Below are positions 9,422 through 16,902 of a stretch of 64,000 nucleotides of DNA, piece after piece (positions within the stretch are counted from its first letter, which is position 1; every line of letters starts with the position of its first letter). The notes beneath the pieces were generated by a model. That model was not told the DNA's origin and did not search any database. It saw only the letters and a program-made list of their open reading frames with translations. A program made the translations under genes and the position numbers. The DNA comes from Breznakiella homolactica (GTDB lineage: Bacteria; Spirochaetota; Spirochaetia; Treponematales; Breznakiellaceae), in assembly GCF_016616095.2 (NCBI RefSeq), contig NZ_CP067089.2, forward strand, positions 2,542,001-2,606,000. The letters run 5' to 3'.

Positions 9422-10471
9422 TTACTCCTTAATCTCCGTTGCATTAATAAAATGGCAGGAAGCGTAATGTTCCTTGTTGTTGACCAGATATTTTTTTAAA
9501 CCCGGCGCTTCGGTCCGGCAGCGTTCCCGGCACTCGGGGCATCGGGGATGGAAATGGCATCCCGCCGGCGGGTTTATGGGGCTGGGTACGTCGCCCTGGA
9601 GCATGATCCGTTTTGATCTGCGGTCCAGGTCAGCCACAGGGATGGCTGAAAGCAGCGCCTTGGTATACGGGTGTAGGGTATTCTTGTAGAGATCCTCACT
9701 TTCGGAAAGCTCAACGATTTTTCCCAGGTACATCACCGCGATCCGGTCGCTGATATATTCCACCACACTTAAATCATGGGTGATGAACACATAGGTCAGC
9801 CCCCGTTCATCCTTCAGTTTTTTCAGAAGTTTGATTACCTGAGCCTGGATGGAAACATCCAGGGCGCTGACCGCTTCGTCGCAGACGATCAGTTCGGGAT
9901 CAACGCTGAGGGCCCGGGCGATGCCGATCCGCTGGCGCTGGCCGCCGGAAAACTCATGGGGATAACGGTCCATGTAATCGGCCTGCATGTTCACCGCTTC
10001 CAGGAGTCCGGCGATTTTTTTCCGCCGTTCTGTTCTGGTTTTAATGCCGAACTTTTTCAGCGGATCCTCCAGGGAACCGAAGATGGTAAACGCCGGATTC
10101 AGCGATGAGTACGGGTCCTGGAAAACAATCTGGAGCCGTTTCCGGAATTCCTGAAGCTCCCGGGGTTTGAGCTTCATCAGGTCAACCTGTTCCGGCGTGC
10201 TCCCGCCAGCGTCAGCGGCCGGCGCGGAGGTTCCGCGGTATTCCACGGACCCGCCGCTGGCTTTAACCAGCTGCAGGATGGTTTTTCCCAGAGTGGTTTT
10301 TCCGCAGCCGCTTTCGCCCACAAGACCCAGGGTCTCGCCGCGGTATATGTCCAGGTCAACACCGTCCAGCGCCTTTACATGGCCCACGGTTTTCTTGAAC
10401 ACCCCTTTGTGCACGGGGAACCAGGTCCTGAGATCCCGGATTCTGAGAATCACTTCCTTGTTATCGGTCAT
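9422..10471 (-). CDS. Opp/Dpp-type ABC transporter ATPase (F subunit), second system
   Basis: About 349 residues. Walker A GESGCGKTT, signature FSGGQRQRIG, Walker B LIVCDEAVSALD (Glu-Ala where Glu-Pro is usual) and H-loop FITHDLSVV are visible. Between Walker A and the Q-loop there is a family-atypical insert rich in Ala and Gly (GTSAPAADAGG). The C-terminal domain has PPAGCHFHPRCPEC. The ATG at 10471 is preceded by GGAGGG and overlaps the stop of the upstream ATPase as ATGA. It forms the uptake ATPase pair with 10468-11472 for the permuted binding protein. Confidence 0.92.
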   Translation of the reverse strand: MTDNKEVILRIRDLRTWFPVHKGVFKKTVGHVKALDGVDLDIYRGETLGLVGESGCGKTTLGKTILQLVKASGGSVEYRGTSAPAADAGGSTPEQVDLMKLKPRELQEFRKRLQIVFQDPYSSLNPAFTIFGSLEDPLKKFGIKTRTERRKKIAGLLEAVNMQADYMDRYPHEFSGGQRQRIGIARALSVDPELIVCDEAVSALDVSIQAQVIKLLKKLKDERGLTYVFITHDLSVVEYISDRIAVMYLGKIVELSESEDLYKNTLHPYTKALLSAIPVADLDRRSKRIMLQGDVPSPINPPAGCHFHPRCPECRERCRTEAPGLKKYLVNNKEHYASCHFINATEIKE

Positions 10472-11472
10472 ACCGGTTTCCCTCCGCTTTTCCAGCACCG
10501 GACCCCATGGGTCCCGCCGAGGCTCACCTCTTCGGGCATGGATGAGCACCGTTCATGGCAGTAATCACAGCGGGGGGCAAACTGGCAGCCCGGGGGACGG
10601 TTAAACGGATCCGGGGTACTTCCCTTAATCGGTTCCAGGACCTGATTCTTTCCTTTGCCCAGAATGGGAATCGATTCGAGAAGCGCCTGGGTGTAGGGGT
10701 GCGCCGGAGTCCTGAGAACTTCCTCAACGGTTCCCCGCTCCACGATATTCCCCATATACATAACGATCACATCGTCGGCCAGTTCCGTAACCACCCCCAT
10801 GTCATGGGTGATCAGCATGATCGCCGTTTCCCGGGTTTCCTTGAGCTTTTCAATAAGCTCGAATATCTGGGCCTGGATAGTCACATCCAGGGCCGTGGTC
10901 GGCTCATCGGCGATCAGGAGCTGGGGGTCGCAGGCCATGGCCATGGCGATCATGGAACGCTGGCGCATTCCCCCGGAAAACTGGTGGGGGTATTCCCTGA
11001 CCCGCTGTTCCGGAGCGGGGATTCCCATGCTGCGGAGCAGGTCCACGGATTTTTCCCGGCGCTCTTTTTTATTCATCGCCGTATGGTACTGGAGGTTTTC
11101 ACCGATCTGGAATCCGATGGAATAAACAGGATTGAGGGCCGTCATGGGGTCCTGAAAAATCATGGCCATTTCCTGTCCCCGGAGGGACCGCATGATCCTG
11201 CCGTTTGCCTCGAGCCGGTCAACCCGGATCGGTCCATTTTCTTCACTGTTGTAGGTGATGGATCCCTTTTCTATTCTCGCCAGCTGGGGGAGCAGCCGCA
11301 TGATGGCGGACGCGGTAACACTCTTGCCGCAGCCGCTTTCCCCCACAACACCCAGGGTCCGCTTTCTGCAAATATCAAATGAAACACCCCGGACGGCTTT
11401 GTTGCACCGCTGGTTGTTATAGAAATACACTTCCAGGTCCTTCACCTGGACCAGGATATCTTTTTGGTCCAT
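10468..11472 (-). CDS. Opp/Dpp-type ABC transporter ATPase (D subunit), second system
   Basis: A 334-residue ATPase with Walker A GESGCGKS near residue 41, signature FSGGMRQRS, Walker [13 protein letters not shown] and H-loop LITHDMGVV. The C-terminal cysteine motif is GCQFAPRCDYC. Start ATG 11472 follows TAGGAAC. It lies four bases after the OppC-type permease gene and is coupled to the next ATPase by ATGA. Confidence 0.92.
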   Translation of the reverse strand: MDQKDILVQVKDLEVYFYNNQRCNKAVRGVSFDICRKRTLGVVGESGCGKSVTASAIMRLLPQLARIEKGSITYNSEENGPIRVDRLEANGRIMRSLRGQEMAMIFQDPMTALNPVYSIGFQIGENLQYHTAMNKKERREKSVDLLRSMGIPAPEQRVREYPHQFSGGMRQRSMIAMAMACDPQLLIADEPTTALDVTIQAQIFELIEKLKETRETAIMLITHDMGVVTELADDVIVMYMGNIVERGTVEEVLRTPAHPYTQALLESIPILGKGKNQVLEPIKGSTPDPFNRPPGCQFAPRCDYCHERCSSMPEEVSLGGTHGVRCWKSGGKPV

Positions 11473-11476
11473 GTTC

Positions 11477-12409
11477 CTACCCCTGCTGGGACGGATCGGT
11501 GGAATCCCTGAAGCCGTCTCCGATAAAGTTGATGCTCAGCACGAAAAGAGAAATCACGATACCCACCGGAAGCCAAATCCACCAGTTCTCCCGGAGAATC
11601 GTGATGTCCTGAGCAACATTAAGAATGTTCCCCCAAGTCGCGATCTGCAGAGGGACCCCCAGGCCGAGAAAACTCAACCCCGCTTCTTCCAGAATAAACA
11701 TGGCGGTGCTGAGGGTAATATTCACCGCGATGGGACCCAGGGCATTGGGAAGCATGTGCTTGAAGCAGATAACGAAACTGTTGATTCCGAAGGCCCTGAG
11801 GGACTGAACGTACTCCTCTTCCCGGATCGACAGTATCCGCGCCCGGGCCATGCGGTACATGCTGCCCCAGCCGGTAATAATAAAAATGACGATCAGGTTC
11901 ATGAGACTCTGCCCGATTATCGTAACCAATAAAAGCACCAGGATGATCTGGGGAAAACTCATAAAGACTTCCGAAACCCGGAGGCAGGCCGCGTCAAAAA
12001 AACCGCCCTTGTATCCCGCGTAGCATCCCAGGGAAACGCCGATCAGAGCCGCTCCCAGGGCGCTCCCGAATCCTACCAGGATAGAAATCCTCCCGCCGTA
12101 TACGATCCGGGCGAAGATGTCCCGGCCGACCTTATCGGTTCCGAGGATATGTTCCGATGAAGGAGACTGAAGGATTGAATTGAGATCTATCGCCAGGGGG
12201 TTGTACCGGCAGATCAGGGGGGCGAAAACCGAAGCCAGAAGGATCACGGAAAAAACAGCAAGCCCGAATACGGAAAGCTTATTGTTGAAGAATTTCCGCA
12301 GCGCCCGGCTGATTTCCCGGCTGCTTAGGAGGCCCGCTTCTTCCTTCGCCAGGATCTTATCCATCTGCCGGTCCAGGCGGCTCTTTCGTCTTACCGCAGT
12401 ATCACTCAT
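11477..12409 (-). CDS. Opp/Dpp-type ABC transporter permease (C subunit), second system
   Basis: A 310-residue inner-membrane permease with a long cytoplasmic N-terminus (first helix near residues 49-71) and about six transmembrane segments. The docking loop reads YVQSLRAFGINSFVICFKHMLP; the usual EAA-R-LG start is replaced by QSLRAFG, a modest deviation. SD AAGGAG lies before ATG 12409. Its partner is the B-type permease ending at 12419. Confidence 0.9.
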   Translation of the reverse strand: MSDTAVRRKSRLDRQMDKILAKEEAGLLSSREISRALRKFFNNKLSVFGLAVFSVILLASVFAPLICRYNPLAIDLNSILQSPSSEHILGTDKVGRDIFARIVYGGRISILVGFGSALGAALIGVSLGCYAGYKGGFFDAACLRVSEVFMSFPQIILVLLLVTIIGQSLMNLIVIFIITGWGSMYRMARARILSIREEEYVQSLRAFGINSFVICFKHMLPNALGPIAVNITLSTAMFILEEAGLSFLGLGVPLQIATWGNILNVAQDITILRENWWIWLPVGIVISLFVLSINFIGDGFRDSTDPSQQG

Positions 12410-12418
12410 AGCCGCTCC

Positions 12419-13378
12419 TTAACTCAATTTAACCCGCGGGTCCAGCAGTGCGGTGAACACATCCACCAGAAAGCTCGCCAGGAGCATCACCGAAACCATA
12501 AGCAGGGCGATCATCATAACCAGGGGATAATTCTGGCCCCGCACCGCGGAGACGAATTCCCGCCCGATCCCCGGCCACTGAAAAACCTGCTCAAGCACAA
12601 CGGAGCCTCCCACCAGGGTCGGCAGCCGGAATCCTATAAGCACAATAACCGGGGTCAATGCCACCCGGAATCCGTGGACAAAGTTTACCCGCCATTCGGG
12701 AAGCCCCTTGCTCCGGGCGGTTTTGATAAAGTCCTTGTTCATGGCGTCCAGCATACTGGACCGGGAATACCGCATGACCCCGGCGGTCATGGAAAGGGCC
12801 ATCACCAGGGAGGGCAGGACGAGATTCGGGACGCGGTCGAAAAAGCCGGTATACTCCGGACTCAGCCGGCCTCCGGCGGGCAGCCAGTTGAGACGGAGGG
12901 AGAATATCAGGATGGCCACCAGGCCGAAGAAAAACTGGGGAATGGAAACCCCCAGCATACCCGCCACGGTCAGGGCGGTATCGCCGATGGACCCGCGCTT
13001 GAGGGCACTCACGGTCCCGAGGACACTCCCGAAAACCGTGGAAAGGAGCAGCGCGATCCCCGCCAGTTCCAGAGTCGCCGGGAGTCTGGTGGCCACAATG
13101 GATTTTATGGCCACGCCGCTGGTAAGGCTGTACCCGAAATCGCCCTTCACCACATTAAAGAGCCATTTTCCGTAACGCACGATAAACGGATCGTTCAGCC
13201 CCAGGGCTTCCCGCATGGCATTGAGCTGGGCTTCGGTCATGGAAGCCATGGCTTCCGGTCCGATCATATAGGAAACAGGATCCCCGGGGGTCAGCTCAAG
13301 TCCGAGATAAATAAGGAAACTGATAACCAGCAGCATGGGAAGCATTATCAGTAAACGCCGGATAATATATGCAGCCAC
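12419..13378 (-). CDS. Opp/Dpp-type ABC transporter permease (B subunit), second system
   Basis: A 319-residue permease beginning MAAYIIRRLLIMLPMLL with the LTPGDPVSYMIG motif after helix 1 and the docking loop FIKTARSKGLPEWRVNF. The start is GTG at 13378, supported by AAGGGG six bases upstream and the family start position. It is the first gene after an intrinsic terminator (13454-13481) that separates it from the binding-protein gene, so permease expression probably depends on read-through. Confidence 0.92.
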   Translation of the reverse strand: MAAYIIRRLLIMLPMLLVISFLIYLGLELTPGDPVSYMIGPEAMASMTEAQLNAMREALGLNDPFIVRYGKWLFNVVKGDFGYSLTSGVAIKSIVATRLPATLELAGIALLLSTVFGSVLGTVSALKRGSIGDTALTVAGMLGVSIPQFFFGLVAILIFSLRLNWLPAGGRLSPEYTGFFDRVPNLVLPSLVMALSMTAGVMRYSRSSMLDAMNKDFIKTARSKGLPEWRVNFVHGFRVALTPVIVLIGFRLPTLVGGSVVLEQVFQWPGIGREFVSAVRGQNYPLVMMIALLMVSVMLLASFLVDVFTALLDPRVKLS

Positions 13379-13453
13379 GGGAATCCCCTTCAGGGAACCG
13401 CTAAAAAACCCGGTTGAAGTTTTTAGAAGTTCTCTTCAGCAAAAATTCAATAG

Positions 13454-13481
13454 AAAAAACGCCGGCCCAGACGGACCGGCG
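13454..13481 (-). terminator. Rho-independent terminator after the permuted binding-protein gene
   Basis: On the minus strand CGCCGG and CCGGCG pair across a 10-base loop and are followed by six T. It lies between the binding-protein stop (13497) and the OppB-type start (13378). Partial termination here would give more binding protein than permease, a usual stoichiometry for ABC importers. Confidence 0.75.
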
Positions 13482-13496
13482 AAGACGTATCTGTTT

Positions 13497-15140
13497 TTAT
13501 TTCTTGGGGAATTTATTCACAAAGAACAGCCGGGTATAGAACATATTCACGGGGAAAACCTTCATACCGGAAACTTTTTCCAGAGCAATGGCGTCATTGG
13601 AATTCTTGGTGTATCCGTAATCGAGGTTGTTGGCATTGGCGTTGATCACCAGGTTGGCGTCATTCTCGCCGCTGGGGTACGAACGGATTTCATCGATTTT
13701 TGCCACGCCCTTGTAGTAATCCCGGAAAGGCACGAATACCGCGTAGTCGTTCATCTTGGCTTCCCTGACCATAAAGGGACCGGAGCCGACGGGTTTCTGC
13801 CAGTAAGCGTTCTGCTGGAACTGGGCAGGGTCGGTGCCGATAAAATAACTCTGGGGAAGCGGGGCGAACTGGGAGAAGGTCATGAGCATGTTGGGATCCA
13901 GGGCGGCAAATTTAATGGTAATGGTATTGCCGTTAATCTGGATTCCCCGTACATCCTGGGCCGACCCGGCTTTGAATTCCGCGGCGCCGTCAATGGCGTT
14001 GAAGGTCGAAGCAAACACCGCGTGAATAGCGGGAACCTTAAGGGCGTACTCGATACTCCATTTGACATCCTGGGGGGTGATGGGTTTTCCGTCATGCCAT
14101 TTGATATTGTTCCGCATGGTAAAGGTAAGGGTCATGTTGTCCGGAGAAACTGTGTATGACGAAGCCAGGGCGCCTTCCTTGGGAGCGAGGGAACCGTCCG
14201 CAACGATAAGCCGGTCAAAGAGAACCTTGGAACCGATATACACTCCGGGGTTGAACCAGGGATGCTCAAAAAACTGCACGGGCCCGGCGTTGGTCTTAAG
14301 AACCTTTTTCCCGGAAGCGTCGGGTTTTACATCCCAGTTGATGATGTTCCAGTCGTAATTGTACTGGGCGTTGCCGTTGGTGTCCCCGGTCCGGGTAACC
14401 GTATCCCGGCAGAAAATGAACAGGGGCTGGTAATACAGCGGAATGGCGAACAGGTTTTCGTTTTCATATTTCTGCAGTTCGTTGAAAGCCGCCTTCTGTT
14501 TTGCCACATCCGCGGTGGCGTTGGTGGCCGCGATAAGCGTGTCGAGCTGGGGATCCGTAGGGGTATGGGAATTGCCCGCGGAACCGCCGATGTATTTATT
14601 GTAGTATTCATGGAGAACCAGGGCGGCGGTGGCGCCGTACAGGACATCCCAATCCACCGCGGAAGGACCGTTTACCGGATCCTTGGGCGGCATCCACAGG
14701 AGGGTATTAAAATCTCCCTGTATCCTGCGGAAGTTGGCCTTAATCCCGACCGCTTCGAGGTAAGCCTGAACGGCAACCATCAGATCCACGGTCTGCTGGT
14801 CGTCATAGTAATACCCCACATCCAGGGTGTAGTTCGGATCCCACTTGGCCGCCTTGAGCAGCTCCATGGCTTTGGACGGATTGTACGTATAGTTATTCAA
14901 TCCGGAAACTTTCCACTCACCATTGGGGGTAAGGCTGTTCGCGGGAACAGCCTTGTCCAGGAGCAGGGTTCTGCAGATTGTATCCATATCAATCGCGTAA
15001 GCAATCGCCTGGCGAACCTGGGGGTCCGACAGGGGATTGCTGTTTACGGCTCCGGTCCCGCCCGCTTTGTCACTTCCGCCGCCTGCGAAAACACAGACCG
15101 AAAGAGCTGCCAGCAAAACCGAAAGACACAGTTTTTTCAT
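13497..15140 (-). CDS. SBP family 5 binding protein with circularly permuted domain order
   Basis: 547 residues from ATG 15140 (SD GGAGGATCCC). The signal peptide ends VCVFA-GGGSDK. All family-5 motifs are present but the two halves are swapped. After the signal peptide comes the part normally found in the second half: LSDPQVRQAIAYAID (about 37-51), YNPSKAMELLKAA, LEAVGIKANFRRIQGDFN. From about residue 300 comes the normal first half: VLFDRLIVADGSLAP, SYTVSPDNMTLTFTMRNNIKWHDGKPITPQDVKWSIEYA (around 347), VGSGPFMVREA, and finally MFYTRLFFVNKFPKK at the C-terminus. Joining this C-terminus to residue 35 recreates the usual order (FYTRLFFVNK then LSDPQVRQAIAYAID). The paralogue at 1778-3307 has the normal order. 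Reading frame, signal peptide, SD and stop are all intact. It is the likely ligand-binding component of the transporter at 9422-13378. Confidence 0.88.
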   Translation of the reverse strand: MKKLCLSVLLAALSVCVFAGGGSDKAGGTGAVNSNPLSDPQVRQAIAYAIDMDTICRTLLLDKAVPANSLTPNGEWKVSGLNNYTYNPSKAMELLKAAKWDPNYTLDVGYYYDDQQTVDLMVAVQAYLEAVGIKANFRRIQGDFNTLLWMPPKDPVNGPSAVDWDVLYGATAALVLHEYYNKYIGGSAGNSHTPTDPQLDTLIAATNATADVAKQKAAFNELQKYENENLFAIPLYYQPLFIFCRDTVTRTGDTNGNAQYNYDWNIINWDVKPDASGKKVLKTNAGPVQFFEHPWFNPGVYIGSKVLFDRLIVADGSLAPKEGALASSYTVSPDNMTLTFTMRNNIKWHDGKPITPQDVKWSIEYALKVPAIHAVFASTFNAIDGAAEFKAGSAQDVRGIQINGNTITIKFAALDPNMLMTFSQFAPLPQSYFIGTDPAQFQQNAYWQKPVGSGPFMVREAKMNDYAVFVPFRDYYKGVAKIDEIRSYPSGENDANLVINANANNLDYGYTKNSNDAIALEKVSGMKVFPVNMFYTRLFFVNKFPKK

Positions 15141-15177
15141 GGGATCCTCCTGAAATTCATTCGAAATAGGTAAGATC

Positions 15178-15206
15178 ATGCTATGACGGGAATTCCTATT
15201 TGTCAA
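15178..15206 (-). promoter_or_regulatory. Sigma70-type promoter for the permuted binding-protein operon
   Basis: On the minus strand TTGACA (15206-15201), a 17-base spacer and TAGCAT (15183-15178). The start codon is 38 bases further on with a strong SD. An inverted AAAATACT site lies just upstream of the -35 box. Confidence 0.6.
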
Positions 15207-15217
15207 GAAATTTTGAT

Positions 15218-15305
15218 AGTATTTTTACATTTTCTTATAAAACATAAAAATTTTCTTTCAAGTTTGAAAATACTGCGGTAAGATAGAACAGGGTAAGAAA
15301 ATACT
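15218..15305. promoter_or_regulatory. Candidate RpiR operators (three AAAATACT sites)
   Basis: AGTATTTT at 15218-15225 (inverted), AAAATACT at 15267-15274 and AAAATACT at 15298-15305 lie between the binding-protein gene and the divergent RpiR-type regulator gene. The arrangement fits autoregulation plus control of the transporter. Binding is inferred from position and repetition only. Confidence 0.4.
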
Positions 15306-15322
15306 TTATGATAAGGAACGAT

Positions 15323-16216
15323 ATGAATTATTCCCTTGACGTAATTATCCAGATAGGCGGGGCCATTAATACATTCAGCAAGACTGAAAAGAAAATAGCC
15401 CAGTTTATCATGGACAAACCCAGCGAGGCGCTTGCCCTCTCAATCACCGATCTGGCGAAGACATGCAATGTCAGTGAAGCTACGGTATTCCGGTTCTGCA
15501 AAACCCTGAATCTCAACGGATACCAGGAACTCCGGGTGGAGCTTATGAAGGCGATTTCAAAACGCCAGAACCCGGAAAAGCTGGAAGACGCGGCTATCGA
15601 AGACCGGGACAGCCTCCAGGTACTGGCTAAAAAAGTTATGCACCTCCAGCAGGAGGCTTTGGAACGGGCCTACAACGCCCTGGATTTCAAAGCCCTTGAA
15701 AAAGCCATAACCCTGATAGACCGGGCGGAAAAGGTATACTTTTTCGGAACCGGGAATTCCTTCCTGAACGCCATGATAGCGAAAACCCAGTTCATGGATG
15801 TTTCCCATAAATTCCATGTGGAACAGGATATTTACGCCCAGGCGTACGCGGCGTCCCTCCTTCCGAAAGGGACCGCCGCGGTATTTTTTTCCTACAGCGG
15901 CGCTACCCAATGTACCGTCGAGGTGGCAAAACTTGCAAAGGCTGCGGGGGCAAAAATAATCGCCATCACCCGGTTTATCCGTTCACCGCTGACCGAATAC
16001 TGCGACGTCGTCATCCAGTGCGGAGTCAATGAGGCGCCTAACCAGCAGGGGTCGCTTTCGGTAAAAGTCGGAACCATGTACCTGCTGGATATTATTTTTA
16101 CCGATTATATCCGCCGCAACCAGAGCGCGGTGACGAGAAACCGCGAGATTTCGGGACACGCGGTCTTTGACCGGATTCCGACGAAAACGAAAAAAAAGAA
16201 AAAGGAAGAACCATGA
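15323..16216 (+). CDS. RpiR-family transcriptional regulator (HTH plus SIS domain)
   Basis: About 297 residues. The N-terminal HTH_6 domain (residues about 1-77) has SKTEKKIAQFIM and SITDLAKTCNVSEATVFRFCKTLNLNGYQELR. The C-terminal SIS sugar-phosphate-binding domain (about 105-245) has VYFFGTGNSFLNAMIA and FFSYSGATQCTVEVAKLAK. The C-terminus is lysine rich (KTKKKKKEEP). ATG 15323 with AAGGA five bases upstream is preferred to ATG 15308, which lacks an SD. It is divergent from the transporter operon and overlaps the yhcH-like gene by ATGA. RpiR-type NanR proteins control sialic-acid genes in several bacteria; that role here is inference. Confidence 0.9.
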   Translation: MNYSLDVIIQIGGAINTFSKTEKKIAQFIMDKPSEALALSITDLAKTCNVSEATVFRFCKTLNLNGYQELRVELMKAISKRQNPEKLEDAAIEDRDSLQVLAKKVMHLQQEALERAYNALDFKALEKAITLIDRAEKVYFFGTGNSFLNAMIAKTQFMDVSHKFHVEQDIYAQAYAASLLPKGTAAVFFSYSGATQCTVEVAKLAKAAGAKIIAITRFIRSPLTEYCDVVIQCGVNEAPNQQGSLSVKVGTMYLLDIIFTDYIRRNQSAVTRNREISGHAVFDRIPTKTKKKKKEEP

Positions 16217-16677
16217 TTTACGATACTACGGAAAACGCGGATCAGTACCGGGGGATCTCCTCCAATCTGGATAAGGCTCTTGATTTTATAAAAAGCTGTA
16301 CCCCCGATATTACCGAAGGCCGTCACGAGATCGACGGGGAGAAGGTGTTTGCCCTGGTCAGCAATTACCAAAGCAAACACCAACAGGAAAGCAGCCCCGA
16401 GGCGCATGTGCGGTACATTGATCTGCAGATGGTGCTGTCCGGTGAGGAATTCCTGATCTGCGGTTTCCTGAAGGATGCCCGGAAGAAACTGTCCGGAGAT
16501 CCGGATAAGGATATTGCCTTTTACGAAGCCGACGGGATACCCCTGCCCCTTTCTCCGGGAAAATTTGCCGTTCTGTTTCCCGCGGACCTCCACCAGCCGG
16601 GAATCCGCGTGCACGAACCGGCTCCGGTAAAGAAACTTGTTATTAAAATTGAAATGCAACAAAAAAGCATGGTATAA
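16213..16677 (+). CDS. YhcH/YjgK/YiaL (NanQ-like) family protein
   Basis: A 154-residue cupin-like protein of the DUF386 family. Members of this family assist sialic-acid use (NanQ, anomerase activity) or other sugar pathways. Family motifs are GRHEIDGEKVFALVSNY, EAHVRYIDLQMVLSGEE and FAVLFPADLHQPGI, in which the His and Glu metal ligands can be seen. It is translationally coupled to the RpiR gene (ATGA). The last codons (KSMV and the stop) fall inside the left end of palindromic repeat copy 2, so the repeat may have set or extended the C-terminus. Confidence 0.87.
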   Translation: MIYDTTENADQYRGISSNLDKALDFIKSCTPDITEGRHEIDGEKVFALVSNYQSKHQQESSPEAHVRYIDLQMVLSGEEFLICGFLKDARKKLSGDPDKDIAFYEADGIPLPLSPGKFAVLFPADLHQPGIRVHEPAPVKKLVIKIEMQQKSMV

Positions 16678-16800
16678 CAGGTTCAGGGGGTCCTGCCGGG
16701 GAGAATGGGGTATGGCTCCTGCCTCGGCCTGCGGCCTCCGAGAAGCTATACATTCGGTACTCCGACAGGCCCCCCGGCCCCGGTATCTCCGTGCTTCTGT
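16659..16800. repeat. 140-bp palindromic intergenic repeat, copy 2
   Basis: A diverged copy of the element at 8218-8357, in the same orientation. It starts ACAAAAAAGCATGG, ends CCGTGCTTCTGT, shares GGGGGTCCTGCC and GGCTCCT, and has a central CGGCC-TGC-GGCC hairpin within longer imperfect arms. Its right end is partly repeated 60 bases on (GTATCTCC-A-T-A-CTTCT, 16843-16859). It contains the stop codon of the yhcH-like gene. Confidence 0.6.
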
Positions 16801-16902
16801 GTTTATCAATGATTTTATAATGCAGGTACCCTGCCCGGCAATTGTATCTCCATACTTCTTTGCTTATTATGAAGATATACTGCGGTTGTATGGAGGAAAA
16901 AC

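Noticed and set aside
9422-10549. Longer N-terminus for the second F-type ATPase
   Set aside because: The extra 26 residues overlap the D-type ATPase gene and ATG 10471 has a good SD.
8218-16800. Composite transposon explanation for the two repeat copies
   Set aside because: No transposase, integrase or target-site duplication is visible, so only the repeat is claimed.
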